NCBI RefSeq assembly: GCF_017833255.1
Contig: NZ_JAFIBU010000001.1
Location: 3,042,501 to 3,106,500 of the forward strand
Direction of reading: 5' to 3'
Origin: Paenibacillus sp. PvR098
Lineage (GTDB): Bacteria > Bacillota > Bacilli > Paenibacillales > NBRC-103111
DNA: 64,000 bases
Shown in pieces: positions 53,442 through 62,725 of this stretch (the stretch's first letter is position 1; every line of letters starts with the position of its first letter). The notes under the pieces were generated by a model. That model searched no databases, was not told the origin of the DNA, and saw only the letters and a program-made list of their open reading frames with translations. The position numbers and the translations under genes are program-made.

Positions 53442-55763
53442 ATGAAACGTTCTCCGATATTTGGCTGGCTGCGGCGAACTCCTAAAGATTCCAAGCCGGC
53501 ATCGTCCCCTAAGGAGCAGCCTGGGGAGAAGGTCAGCCAGCCCGGTTCGCCTAGTCGGAAACACGAACAAGCGCTGCAGGCCGCCCGAGCCGCTTGGGGC
53601 AAGACCGCCGGTGGTGCACAGAGCCCAAACGGCAATCTAGGACCGGCAGTAACGCCGGAACAGAAGCATATTAAGACAGAGGCCGCGAAACCGGAGGTGC
53701 CGCTTCCGTCTAAGGCCGCAGTATCCAGGGACTGGAACGCCATTCGTCGACCACTGCTGTGGTCGGGGTTGCTGCTGGTTCTGGTCACTACAGCCTCCCT
53801 CGGCTTTTTCGCTTCGTGGGTTCGCGGTCTGGACATCAGCAAGCTTGAGCATCCTCTGCCTGAGCCGAGCTTTGTTATGGATGCCGGCGGACAGCCGGTT
53901 TCACAGCTTTCCTCTTCCCGGATCATACCTGTACCGCTTACCGATATCCCCGCGGATCTAAAGAACGCTGTGATCGCGGTGGAGGATCGCCGCTTCTATG
54001 AACACGCGGGATTCGACCTCTGGTCGATCGGAAGAGCACTGGTCCGCGATCTCCAATCGGGCTCCTTGAAGGAGGGCGGCAGCACCATAACACAGCAGCT
54101 GGCCAAAAATTTGTTCCTCGATTCAGATAAAACGCTCAGCCGCAAAGTGAAGGAATTGGGCTATGCCATTAGAATCAATTTTGCCTACAGTAAGGATGAA
54201 ATACTGGAGCTGTATTTAAACAGTATTTATTACGGCGAAGGACGCTGGGGCGTGGAAGGAGCAGCACAGCAATATTTCGGCAAGCCGGTGAAAGAGCTGA
54301 CTCTGGCGGAATCGGCCGTGCTCGCAGGACTGCCAAAGGCGCCGACCTTATACTCGCCTGTCAAAAATCCGGATAAAGCCTTGGAGCGCCGCAACCTTGT
54401 GCTGTCCCTGATGAAGGAGCAGGGGTTCATTACTGAATCGACTTACGCGAAGACGGTCGAGCAGCGGATTACTCTCAAGCCTAACAACGGCGAGTCGCTC
54501 AAGGGACAATATCCCTCCTTTGTCGACTATGTGATGGATGAGGCGGAGAGACTGTACGGTTTCACGGAGCAGCAAGTGCTGACGCTTGGCCTCCGCATTC
54601 ATACAACGATGGATGTGAAGGTGCAGCAGGCGGCCGAGGAAGTATACCGCACTGATGCGCTGTTTCCCGCCGGTCCGGGGGATCGTCCCGTTCAAAGCGG
54701 GGTCGTCGTGCTCGACCACCGCACCGGAAGCATTCGGGCGATCGTCGGCGCACGAGGAGATCAAGTATACCGCGGCTTCAACCGCGCCACGAAGTTAAAG
54801 CGTCAGCCAGGCTCCTCGTTTAAGCCGCTCGCCGTCTTCGGTCCAGCACTAGAACGCGGATACAACTCCGATTCGTGGCTATACGACGGTGAACTCGACA
54901 TCGGCGGTTACCGGCCCAAAAACTGGGATGGGCAAACGCGTGGGCAGGTCTCGCTGCGGGAAGCCGTTTTGCGTTCGTGGAACATCCCTCCCGTTTGGCT
55001 GCTGAACGAGATCGGCGTCGACGCGGGGATGGAATACGTGCGCCGGGCCGGCATCACCTTACCGGCGGCCGACCGTAACTTGGCCCTGGCGCTCGGCGGC
55101 CTGTCCGAGGGCGTCTCACCGCTGCAGATGGCGCAGGCATACGGCGGCATCGCCAATCAAGGGGTAATGCAGCGTGCCCACGCCATTACCCGGATCACGA
55201 CCAAGGACGGGCAGCCTTTGATCGAAGCAAGCCAACAGCCGACAACGCTCACGGCACCGGTGCATGCTTACACCCTGACGCAACTGCTGCAGGAGGCCGT
55301 AGCTTTCGGAACCGGCAAAGCAGCCGCGCTAGACGGCCGCCCTACGGCAGGCAAGACGGGCACAACCCAGTTGCCGGCCACGCCTGAGTTTGCCAGCATA
55401 GCCGGCAACGGTGCGAAGGACGCTTGGTTCGTAGGATACACGCCGGAGCTGACCGCCGCCATCTGGCTCGGCTACGACAAGACCGACCGGAATCATTACC
55501 TTACTACCTCAGGAGGTGCCGTGCCGTCGCAGTTGTTCCGGGAGATCATGACCCGGGCGCTAGCCGGTGTGCCGGTCACCCCTTTCCCTGTACCGGAGGA
55601 GGTGCTGCTTGCGGCCCAGCAAGCGCACCAAGCGCGGCAAGCAGCGCGGCACAACGCGGGCCGTGATGACGGTAAAGACGATAAGCCTCAGCGCGAAGAA
55701 AAGAAGGATAGAGAAGAGAAGAAGGATAAAAAGAAAGACAAAAAGGAAGACGACGACGATTAA
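53442..55763 (+). CDS. Class A penicillin-binding protein with charged tails
   Basis: A 773-residue bifunctional peptidoglycan synthase. An unusually long cytoplasmic N terminus of about 100 residues (Pro/Lys/Ala-rich, no recognised domain) precedes a membrane anchor (about 104-126). The glycosyltransferase has catalytic E181 (VEDRRFYEHAGFD) and GGSTITQQLAKN; the transpeptidase has SxxK at S458 (GSSFKPL), SxN in RSWN and KTGTT at K638. The last 40 residues are almost entirely Lys/Asp/Glu/Arg. It is distinct from the pbpG-like protein at 20335-22407. Confidence 0.92.
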   Translation: MKRSPIFGWLRRTPKDSKPASSPKEQPGEKVSQPGSPSRKHEQALQAARAAWGKTAGGAQSPNGNLGPAVTPEQKHIKTEAAKPEVPLPSKAAVSRDWNAIRRPLLWSGLLLVLVTTASLGFFASWVRGLDISKLEHPLPEPSFVMDAGGQPVSQLSSSRIIPVPLTDIPADLKNAVIAVEDRRFYEHAGFDLWSIGRALVRDLQSGSLKEGGSTITQQLAKNLFLDSDKTLSRKVKELGYAIRINFAYSKDEILELYLNSIYYGEGRWGVEGAAQQYFGKPVKELTLAESAVLAGLPKAPTLYSPVKNPDKALERRNLVLSLMKEQGFITESTYAKTVEQRITLKPNNGESLKGQYPSFVDYVMDEAERLYGFTEQQVLTLGLRIHTTMDVKVQQAAEEVYRTDALFPAGPGDRPVQSGVVVLDHRTGSIRAIVGARGDQVYRGFNRATKLKRQPGSSFKPLAVFGPALERGYNSDSWLYDGELDIGGYRPKNWDGQTRGQVSLREAVLRSWNIPPVWLLNEIGVDAGMEYVRRAGITLPAADRNLALALGGLSEGVSPLQMAQAYGGIANQGVMQRAHAITRITTKDGQPLIEASQQPTTLTAPVHAYTLTQLLQEAVAFGTGKAAALDGRPTAGKTGTTQLPATPEFASIAGNGAKDAWFVGYTPELTAAIWLGYDKTDRNHYLTTSGGAVPSQLFREIMTRALAGVPVTPFPVPEEVLLAAQQAHQARQAARHNAGRDDGKDDKPQREEKKDREEKKDKKKDKKEDDDD

Positions 55764-55890
55764 CGGGTAAAGTTGGACCTGACAAAAGCGGCCTGCATTA
55801 ACCCCGAAATCTACTCACATATCACTAGGAATTATAGCTGTAAGCGTTCCGGAAGGATCACTTTTTTACAGCCTCTTCTTTTTCGAAGTT

Positions 55891-55942
55891 CACAAAAAAA
55901 CAGTTGAGCAGGTAATCAACTCCTGCCCAACTGTTTTTTTGT
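55891..55942. terminator. Bidirectional terminator between the PBP and MFS genes
   Basis: CAGTTG and GCAGG (55901-55912) pair with CCTGC and CAACTG (55922-55933), with seven-base A and T runs flanking the stem. It serves both converging genes. Confidence 0.9.
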
Positions 55943-56019
55943 CTGCTGCTACTTTCTTAGCAGGTTATCCATACGCAAATGTTACCGAACTCCATTCTTA
56001 CGGTTGGGCCCTACCGGAT

Positions 56020-57375
56020 TCACAGCTCTCTGAGCTTTTTGGCCGGAACCCTTGCTTTCTCTTGCCCGAGGAACAGAACGAGAGTGGAGGAAAGAGCGGC
56101 CAGCGCAACGATAAAGCCATACATGAACACCCGGTGCATTCCGGTCATAAATTCCGGTGCGCTCGTCAGCAGCGCCCCCATGATCGTTACCCCCGCCGCC
56201 GTCCCGATATTGCGGGCAAACACCTGCAGCGAAGTGGAAATTCCCTTCTGGTGGGAATCAACAAGCTGCTGAGACCCTATGACGGAAACGGTAACAAGCA
56301 AGCCGAACGCCATTCCCTGCACTACCATCACGATATTGACAAACCAGAAGCCTCCCTGATCCGGTAAAAATAACAGAAGCGAACCCGACAAAACCAGAAG
56401 AGCGTTCCCGATTACGAGCAGAGGGCGGTATCCGTATTTAAGAATCCATTTGCCCGCAGGTATCCCCATCAAGCTCCAGCCGATGGACATCCCGATCAGT
56501 GCCACTCCGCTCATGAAGACCGAATATCCCTGCTGCTGCAGATAGTAAGGAATATAGCTCGAGATCCCGAATAAAGCCGCACAGGTCAAAAAGGCATTTA
56601 AGATCATCCATGCGACCGTGCCGTTCCGCATCAGCTCCATCGGTACGATGGGTGACGGATGCTTTCGTTCATTCCATATGAACAGCACCATGAACATCAG
56701 CCCTAAAGCGGTATAAAGCAGATATCCTTTCTCGACTACCGTGTTGAGAAGGAGCAGTCCGATGCCCAAACCGAAAAGAAGCGATCCCGCATAATTGATC
56801 GTACTTTTGCGGGCCTGATACACTTCCCGATACGGAATCAGCAGTAATAAGGAGGCAAGACATATCGGGATATTAATATAGAAAATCCATCTCCATGTCA
56901 AATGCTCGATAAATAAACTGCCCAAGAGGGGCGCAAGCACAGCCGATAATCCCCACATGCCGGTAAAGAACGCCTGGATTTTGCCCCGGGCTTCTACGGA
57001 GAACAAATCCCCGGCAATAATGGCGGGAAACGCTATCATTGCTCCAGCTCCCAACCCTTGTATACCGCGGTACAGGACCAATTCCAGCATAGTCGATGCC
57101 ATTCCGCATAGAATGGAGCCCAGCAGAAAGACGATGATCCCTACGGCAAGAACCCTTTTCCGTCCGAATATATCCGATATCCTTCCGCTGAGCGGTGTCA
57201 CAATTGTACACATAATCATATAGGAAGCGAAGCTCCAAGCATACAGCTTCACATTCCCCAGCTCTTCGGCGATTAACGGCATCGTCGTATTCATGATGGT
57301 CGTATCCATCGATGAAATCAGCACTGCGAGCACAATGCTGGTCATCACAGCCATGCGGTTCCATTGGAGGCTCAT
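56020..57375 (-). CDS. MFS drug exporter, DHA2-like
   Basis: A 451-residue proton-driven exporter of the major facilitator superfamily with about 14 membrane helices. It starts like EmrB/QacA-type proteins (SSMDTTIMNTTMPLIAEEL), has motif A-like GRISDIFGRKRVL between helices 2 and 3, and motif C-like RGIQGLGAGAMIAFP. Substrate is unknown. It stands alone between a convergent PBP gene and a divergent small-gene pair. Confidence 0.9.
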   Translation of the reverse strand: MSLQWNRMAVMTSIVLAVLISSMDTTIMNTTMPLIAEELGNVKLYAWSFASYMIMCTIVTPLSGRISDIFGRKRVLAVGIIVFLLGSILCGMASTMLELVLYRGIQGLGAGAMIAFPAIIAGDLFSVEARGKIQAFFTGMWGLSAVLAPLLGSLFIEHLTWRWIFYINIPICLASLLLLIPYREVYQARKSTINYAGSLLFGLGIGLLLLNTVVEKGYLLYTALGLMFMVLFIWNERKHPSPIVPMELMRNGTVAWMILNAFLTCAALFGISSYIPYYLQQQGYSVFMSGVALIGMSIGWSLMGIPAGKWILKYGYRPLLVIGNALLVLSGSLLLFLPDQGGFWFVNIVMVVQGMAFGLLVTVSVIGSQQLVDSHQKGISTSLQVFARNIGTAAGVTIMGALLTSAPEFMTGMHRVFMYGFIVALAALSSTLVLFLGQEKARVPAKKLREL

Positions 57376-57531
57376 TGCTTCCCCTGCCTTCCTTCCGTTC
57401 CTTAAGTTTTTTGCAATACTTCCAATATATCACAGCTAGAGGATTCGGGCTACCTGCGCATGAATGATTCTCGCCTCGGAAAGGATAAGACAACATACAC
57501 ATGATCCCTGAGTTTGTAGAAGGAGCTTACT

Positions 57532-57699
57532 ATGAAAATCGAAACAAATGCCTACCAAATCGCCCGTTTGCCGAAACAATCTGAGTCTGAGGTCATCGAC
57601 ATCTTACAGCAAGCCGAAGCCAAGCTGGCCAAGTTGACCGGAAACGACATTACATTGATTGCCTACTCTAAATCGGAGGAGTGTGCATCGGATGTCTAA
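57532..57699 (+). CDS. Small protein of 55 residues, unknown
   Basis: A short frame with AGAAGGAG six nt before the ATG. It encodes a hydrophilic, helical protein (MKIETNAYQIARLPKQSESE, then an Ala/Lys/Leu helix and LIAYSKSEE). Its stop overlaps the start of the following 58-residue gene by 8 nt, indicating coupled translation. Family not recognised. Confidence 0.65.
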   Translation: MKIETNAYQIARLPKQSESEVIDILQQAEAKLAKLTGNDITLIAYSKSEECASDV

Positions 57700-57868
57700 G
57701 AACCATGATTCCCGTGTTACCTCCAAACAGGAACATGACGGTCCCACCGTCGCACCTGGGCTGAACACCCACGACCCTTTGGAGGAGAAAGCTTCCCGTG
57801 ATGAGATCGAGCGCAGGGATTCCACCTCGGTCACTCGTCTATATCTAGACCGTACACCAGAGGATTAG
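57692..57868 (+). CDS. Small acidic/basic protein of 58 residues, unknown
   Basis: Its ATG lies in the last codons of the upstream small gene (ATGTCTAA overlap), with GGAGGAG ten nt before it. The protein is hydrophilic, probably disordered (MSKNHDSRVTSKQEHDG, then PLEEKASRDEIERRD), without Cys or membrane segment. The frame extends to 57659, but that part overlaps the upstream gene and lacks a ribosome site. A strong terminator follows. Confidence 0.6.
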   Translation: MSKNHDSRVTSKQEHDGPTVAPGLNTHDPLEEKASRDEIERRDSTSVTRLYLDRTPED

Positions 57869-57876
57869 CTCATCAA

Positions 57877-57912
57877 AACAAGGACCTGACGGAATGCCGT
57901 CAGGTCCTTGTT
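57877..57912. terminator. Strong terminator after the small-gene pair
   Basis: AACAAGGACCTGACGG (57877-57892) and its exact complement (57897-57912) form a 16-bp stem with an AATG loop. A-rich and T-rich flanks on both sides make it usable in both directions, including for the acidic-tail protein gene on the minus strand. Confidence 0.9.
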
Positions 57913-57942
57913 AATACGTAACTGCTAACCAAGAGAGGACAT

Positions 57943-58932
57943 TTAATCATCATCGTGGTCGTCATCATCGTCATCATCGTCATTATCGTTATCGTCATCT
58001 TGCTGGTCGTGTTTTTTGCCGCGCTCCTTGCCGTTACCATGTTCTTTTTCTTTACTTTTGGGCTCCAGATTTGGACGTTCGGCGGGAGGAAGATCGACGG
58101 AACTGGCATCACCTTTCCACTCGACATCCAGCTCCCATTTAGCGGAGGATACATCCTGCAGCTTGAATTCAGCCGCCAAGCGCTGCTTGAGCGCCTGCTC
58201 CCAGGCAACTTTATCTTTGGGAAGCCCTTGCATCATCAACAGCAGCAGCTGCTCCGCCTCGGTTCCTTTCAAGTGGACGACCGCACGATCCTTCATCTCT
58301 ATATATATTTCCGCTTCGGTATCCTGGTCCTTCGCCTCATGCTCCAGCTTCATCTTCAGATTCTGGCTTTTCAGCTCAAGCTCCAGCTCTCTCCACGGCC
58401 AAGCATTAAGATCCTTCTGCACTGCTTTGCTGCTTGCGATACCGGCGGAAGACTGCGGTACCTGCGGTACTGCAGAGATTCCAGCGTTCACGTCCGCCGA
58501 AGGCACACTTTCCTTACTGCTGTCCTGCTTTGTTACTGTCTGCGGCACCATTGGTACGGAAAGTGTCGGGCTTGGTGCTGCAGGAGCAGCTTCAGCGACA
58601 GAACTGCCGTCTACCGCCTTGATATAAGCGGCCTGACCTTTGCTGTTAAAGATGATATCCAACGTATCGCCCTGCTTCAGTTCGGACATGGCAGCCTTTT
58701 GCGAATTTCTGTACACCCACACATCCGTCGCAAGCGAATATGTTTTCTCCGTACCCTCATAAGCTACCGTGATTTTGCTGTTACCTTCGTTCAGATGAAC
58801 CAATCGGCCCTTAGCTTGCTCAGAAATTTCTGCTGAAACCGGCTTGTCTCCGATCCATGCTGCCCCGCTGATCAAACTGATGATCAATAGTCCGGCGATC
58901 AGTATCCATGCGAATTTCTTTCCTCTCCTCAT
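57943..58932 (-). CDS. Secreted protein with Asp-rich tail, unknown
   Basis: A 329-residue protein with an N-terminal signal or anchor (RRGKKFAWILIAGLLIISLISGAAW). The first domain (about 35-110) looks like a small beta-barrel repeat of the KGRLVHLNEGNSKITV type, followed by a Pro/Ala/Ser-rich linker (115-170) and a second alpha/beta domain (175-280). The end is a basic stretch and then an almost pure Asp/Asn/His tail encoded by (GAT/GAC) triplets. Such a tail could bind cations; no family is recognised. Confidence 0.75.
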   Translation of the reverse strand: MRRGKKFAWILIAGLLIISLISGAAWIGDKPVSAEISEQAKGRLVHLNEGNSKITVAYEGTEKTYSLATDVWVYRNSQKAAMSELKQGDTLDIIFNSKGQAAYIKAVDGSSVAEAAPAAPSPTLSVPMVPQTVTKQDSSKESVPSADVNAGISAVPQVPQSSAGIASSKAVQKDLNAWPWRELELELKSQNLKMKLEHEAKDQDTEAEIYIEMKDRAVVHLKGTEAEQLLLLMMQGLPKDKVAWEQALKQRLAAEFKLQDVSSAKWELDVEWKGDASSVDLPPAERPNLEPKSKEKEHGNGKERGKKHDQQDDDNDNDDDDDDDDHDDD

Positions 58933-59042
58933 AGTTCCCCCTCCTGCTTCAAAATTTAGACTCCTATTTCTTTACCCCTAGATATCATTTTTGAAGAGTT
59001 ACTATAAGGTTCGCATGATCCACCAATTTTTGGGGCATTCTT

Positions 59043-59573
59043 TTACACCCGATCCCAACGATTTTCGTACTTGAGCAGCTGGGGATGCATTCCCTGAGTC
59101 CCCTCTCCGGCTATAAAAAGGCGGAGCTTCTTGATCCACAACTCGAACGAATCGTAGCTTGCCAGCAAATTCGCCGTGTCACCTGTCACATAAATGAAGA
59201 AAGGCCCTTCATATTTTTCCTCAAGAAAACGGAAGGCCATGTCGACCGGAGTATATTTTTTACGTTTGCTTTCGAACCGCTCGATTACAACATCAAGATC
59301 GGATTCAGCGTCTTCCAGCATGGCTTGGAGCGCCTCCACCCTGCGGTAGTATGGCAAGAAGGTGCCCTTGACCATCCTTCGAAGCGTCTCTTCATGAATA
59401 GGATAGAAGATGGTCTTGGCCATCTTGCGCCGGTCGGCCAGCTCCAGCACTTTCGCCAGGTCTTGCTCCGTATATTCCTCGAAACTGTCGTACACCCAAA
59501 GACTGCCTCGCTGTTCCCCCCGCGGATCAGGCGGCTCGTAACCGAACGGTACCTGGACATTATCGCGCGCCAT
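59043..59573 (-). CDS. Conserved hypothetical protein
   Basis: A 176-residue soluble, charged protein without signal or membrane segment. It contains VYDSFEEYTEQDLAKVLELA, FYPIHEETLRRMVKGTFLPYY and an FEL/W-rich end. The C-terminal part has a patch FIYVTGDTANLLASYDSF. I do not recognise its family; it is monocistronic, followed by no clear terminator. Confidence 0.65.
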   Translation of the reverse strand: MARDNVQVPFGYEPPDPRGEQRGSLWVYDSFEEYTEQDLAKVLELADRRKMAKTIFYPIHEETLRRMVKGTFLPYYRRVEALQAMLEDAESDLDVVIERFESKRKKYTPVDMAFRFLEEKYEGPFFIYVTGDTANLLASYDSFELWIKKLRLFIAGEGTQGMHPQLLKYENRWDRV

Positions 59574-59735
59574 CTTATCTACCTCCTACCGATTGCTTTG
59601 GATTAGTATACCATGAAGCCTTTTTCCCATACGGGAAGGACGGGGAACCGGACTAGCGAAGTATATTTTCCCAATCCGTGGAGCACGTTAAATCATGAAG
59701 CATGCAGTATGCAAAAACGAAAGGAGAATACCTAC

Positions 59736-59885
59736 ATGTCGGAGAACAAAAAGCACCAAGGCAACTACGAAGGTACGGCATCCATGGAAGCGGAAAATCA
59801 AAACATGGAATTCGTGAATGATACGGTGGAGGACGTCAAAACAACGAAAAACCTGGTCGGCGCCACTCAAAAAGAAAAGGAATAA
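59736..59885 (+). CDS. Small hydrophilic protein of 49 residues
   Basis: The ATG at 59736 is preceded by AAAGGAG nine nt before it, and the protein is very polar (Glu, Lys, Asn, Gln; no Cys or Trp), likely disordered. It could be a small acid-soluble-like spore or stress protein, but no signature is present; that is only a guess. A terminator hairpin follows at 59891-59924. The frame is open upstream to 59613 without a ribosome site. Confidence 0.55.
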   Translation: MSENKKHQGNYEGTASMEAENQNMEFVNDTVEDVKTTKNLVGATQKEKE

Positions 59886-59890
59886 ACGTC

Positions 59891-59924
59891 AAATACCCGG
59901 TTTGATGGCTGACCGGGTATTTTT
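59891..59924 (+). terminator. Terminator of the 49-residue protein gene
   Basis: AAATACCCGGT (59891-59901) and ACCGGGTATTT (59912-59922) pair over 11 bp and are followed by TTG with a T-run in the stem end. Confidence 0.85.
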
Positions 59925-59933
59925 GTGCTGCCT

Positions 59934-60479
59934 CTATCCGTACCCGTCGTCGCTTAACCACGTATGGCGAAGCGGCTGCCACGCCTCCAGCTTGGCGCTG
60001 AGCGACAGTGCGCGGGCTGGGCTTGATGACGGCAGCAGTGTATAGAGCCGACCTGTATCCTTCCTTAGCAGCGGCTTAACATGACGCCGATACAGCTGCT
60101 CTGAAGCACTGCCGTTAAAGAAAATGAAACGAATTTGCGGGTAGCGCTGATAGAAATGTTCAAAATCGTTCGCTTCCGGCCGGCGGATCGCCGTATCGAG
60201 ACTGCCTTTGCGCACACATGCCCTCAGTACATCCCAAAGCGCCACTCCGCGGGATAAAGCAAACCGTGTCCGCGCCTCATAAGAAGGCTCGGGCTCCCCA
60301 CCATCCAGCAGCGCATAGAGCAGCCGCCAAAAGTGGTTTCGCGGATGCCCGTAGTACTGCCGGACTTCAAGTGACGCCTCCCCCGGCATGGAGCCGAGAA
60401 TGAGGATGCGGCACCCTTCATCCGCTATCGGAAGGAATCCTGTCAGCAGAGGTCCCAGTTGATGATCGTCTTCCCTCAT
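59934..60479 (-). CDS. Hypoxanthine-DNA glycosylase (UDG superfamily family 6)
   Basis: A 181-residue base-excision enzyme. The motif ILGSMPGEASLEVRQYYGHP near residues 27-46 with NHFWRLL, and later the PSSSPA loop, are typical of DNA-deoxyinosine glycosylases that remove deaminated adenine from DNA. Its ATG is one nt past the stop of the EamA gene (TAG-G-ATG), so it is translated in coupling with that transporter. Confidence 0.85.
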   Translation of the reverse strand: MREDDHQLGPLLTGFLPIADEGCRILILGSMPGEASLEVRQYYGHPRNHFWRLLYALLDGGEPEPSYEARTRFALSRGVALWDVLRACVRKGSLDTAIRRPEANDFEHFYQRYPQIRFIFFNGSASEQLYRRHVKPLLRKDTGRLYTLLPSSSPARALSLSAKLEAWQPLRHTWLSDDGYG

Positions 60480-60480
60480 C

Positions 60481-61392
60481 CTACATCACCCCTTCTGCTT
60501 CATTCGCCGTCTTCCCTACCTCTTTACGCCCCACCGCCAAACGTAACGGTAAATTCAGCAGAACCAGCCCGGCGACAAACAGCGCCCCGCCACCGATCAC
60601 ATACACCGTAATCGGATCACGGTAAAACAAATACGACCACAAAATTGAAAACAATACCCAGCTGTTGCTGACGATGACCGCTATGGGGAAAGAAACCAGC
60701 TTGAGCGCAAGCGAGAACCAGTAAAAGCTCAGCCCTGTAATGATCCCGAGCAGTACCAGGGCCAGCACCCCATAAGTGCTGAATTCTCCTGACCAGGAGA
60801 AGGTCCATGGCAGCGGAAGCATCAGCAGAACCGTACACACCAAAAAGACGGAGAAGTTCATGTTCCCAGCATCCATTTCCTTAATCAGCACCTTCTGGCT
60901 CAGCACATGAAACGCCGTACCGAGCGCCGCGAGCCCATAAAGCAGCGTAGTCACCATTCCGCCTTGGAACAATTCAGACAACGAGAGGCCATTCCAGCTG
61001 ATCAATAGGACACCTGCAATACAAAGTGCCGCTGCGATCCAGCCTCTGCCCGATACGTGCTCCTTAAACCAAAAAGCCGACAGAATCAACAAAATGACTG
61101 TCTGGATCGGTCCGATCAGAATGTTACCGTACGAATAACCGATGGACAAGGCTATATTTTCAAACAAATAATTGCAGCATTTCCCCACCGCCCCGATCCA
61201 AATCCACTTCATGTTAAACTTCAGCTTCATGGCGCGATCCTTTAGGAGCAGCAGTCCTCCCAAAAACACAATGCCCAGCACAAACCGGGCAAAGGCAATG
61301 GTCGTACTATCCACAAAACCGGTCGTTGTTTTGACCAAAATCCCCACGAAGCTCCATGACAGCGTCGCCAGCATCAGCAATACGTACCCCAA
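60481..61392 (-). CDS. EamA-type DMT transporter
   Basis: A 303-residue drug/metabolite transporter with about ten membrane helices in two EamA repeats (residues 1-135 and 150-290). A longer frame starts at 61458, but GAGGTG six nt before the TTG at 61392 gives a clean start (MGYVLLMLATLSWSF), so that TTG is preferred. Substrate is unknown. It heads a two-gene unit with the hypoxanthine-DNA glycosylase. Confidence 0.85.
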   Translation of the reverse strand: MGYVLLMLATLSWSFVGILVKTTTGFVDSTTIAFARFVLGIVFLGGLLLLKDRAMKLKFNMKWIWIGAVGKCCNYLFENIALSIGYSYGNILIGPIQTVILLILSAFWFKEHVSGRGWIAAALCIAGVLLISWNGLSLSELFQGGMVTTLLYGLAALGTAFHVLSQKVLIKEMDAGNMNFSVFLVCTVLLMLPLPWTFSWSGEFSTYGVLALVLLGIITGLSFYWFSLALKLVSFPIAVIVSNSWVLFSILWSYLFYRDPITVYVIGGGALFVAGLVLLNLPLRLAVGRKEVGKTANEAEGVM

Positions 61393-61498
61393 ACCAAGCA
61401 CCTCTATTTTAGCTCTCTTTGATGATCGCTTTTGAATGATTGCTTTATTGTAGCACAAGTTGTTGGCAGGGGATGGAAAAACATAGGTATTGTCACGG

Positions 61499-62701
61499 CT
61501 ATGGCTGCAGTATGGAGGACAGCTCCTGCTTCATAGCCCGCTCCAAGTAGAGATCTGCTTGGAGAAAGTCACGGAAGGCCATATAGCTTTCCGCAAGGTT
61601 AGCTTGCTCCGCAGACGGCAGCGGCTTCTCGCTCCGGACCGCGCGGATGAGAATATTTTTCGGCGTGTGCTCCATATCAATGAATTCGAGCAGCTGCGTT
61701 CGATAGCCGAGAAGCTCCAGCAGCTTGGCGCGAATAGCGTCCGTAGCTATTGCCGAGAAGCGCTCCTTCAAGATCCCGTGCTGAAGCATAGGCCCCAGCA
61801 CCTCGCTGCGTACCTGGCGGAACAGCTCATGCTGGCAGCAAGGAACCGACAAAATCACCGACGCGCCCCAGCGTACCGCCTTCTCCAGCGCTGCATCGGT
61901 AGCCGTATCGCAGGCATGCAGGGTCACCACCATATCTACCTGCTGCAGCTCATCATAATGGGCGATGTCACCTACCAGAAACCGCAAACCGTCATAGCCC
62001 AGCCGATCGGCAAGCGATCTGCAGTGGCTGATCACATCCTCCTTGAGATCTAGGCCTATAACCCGGAGATCAATCCCTTGCATCACCTTCAAATAATGGT
62101 ACATCGCAAACGTTAGATACGATTTGCCGCACCCGAAGTCCACCAGCTGCAGCGTCCTTCCTTTGGGCAGATAGGGCAAGACGTCCGCTATCATCTCCAG
62201 AAAACGGTTGATTTGACGGAACTTATCGTATTTCTTCGCCAGTACCTTTCCTTCGGAATTCATGATTCCAAGCTCAATAAGGAACGAAACGGGCTCCCCT
62301 TCCTCAATGATATATTTCTTTCTCCGATTATGAGTCATTGCCTCGGCCGTTTGCTTGGTCGGCGGTTTCTTCAGAATGCCGGTCTTGCCTTTTTTGCTGA
62401 TCAGCACTTGATAGTCCGCTTCTCCCGTCTGCAGTAGCCCTTGGCGGAATTGCTCAGCGAACAGCTCTACGAGCCTTGCTCCCGCTTCTTCCGGGCGCAA
62501 GTTCTCATGAAGCACTTTCTGACCGCAAAAGGAGCTAAACTGGTAGTTCAGTTCACCTTTTAGCTCCACCGGCTTGACCGTTACCTTCGTGCATCCGTTC
62601 CCGCTCGGGTCGCGGCGTCGCACTTGGCTGAGCGTCGCTTGAATTAGCGAGCGTTCGCTCAGTAATCGTTTGATTAGTTCAAATAACTCATCCTCTTGCA
62701 T
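61499..62701 (-). CDS. SAM-dependent methyltransferase
   Basis: A 400-residue methyltransferase. The SAM-binding motif is VDFGCGKSYLTF (motif I) with post-I LRVIGLDLKEDVI and motif IV-like VTLHACDTATDAALEKA; the last two suit the DUF (Methyltransf_32 type) group. About 180 N-terminal residues form a helical, basic domain of unknown function (TSILK/RRRDP, LKKPPTKQT). The target is not known; an RNA or tRNA substrate is a guess from the basic patch. Confidence 0.85.
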   Translation of the reverse strand: MQEDELFELIKRLLSERSLIQATLSQVRRRDPSGNGCTKVTVKPVELKGELNYQFSSFCGQKVLHENLRPEEAGARLVELFAEQFRQGLLQTGEADYQVLISKKGKTGILKKPPTKQTAEAMTHNRRKKYIIEEGEPVSFLIELGIMNSEGKVLAKKYDKFRQINRFLEMIADVLPYLPKGRTLQLVDFGCGKSYLTFAMYHYLKVMQGIDLRVIGLDLKEDVISHCRSLADRLGYDGLRFLVGDIAHYDELQQVDMVVTLHACDTATDAALEKAVRWGASVILSVPCCQHELFRQVRSEVLGPMLQHGILKERFSAIATDAIRAKLLELLGYRTQLLEFIDMEHTPKNILIRAVRSEKPLPSAEQANLAESYMAFRDFLQADLYLERAMKQELSSILQP

Positions 62702-62725
62702 GATTAAGTCACAATCCTCGTCCGT

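Noticed and set aside
57955..58836. 293-codon plus-strand frame opposite the acidic-tail protein
   Set aside because: Open only because the opposite strand is a low-complexity coding sequence; hydrophobic repeats reflect GAC/GTC triplets.
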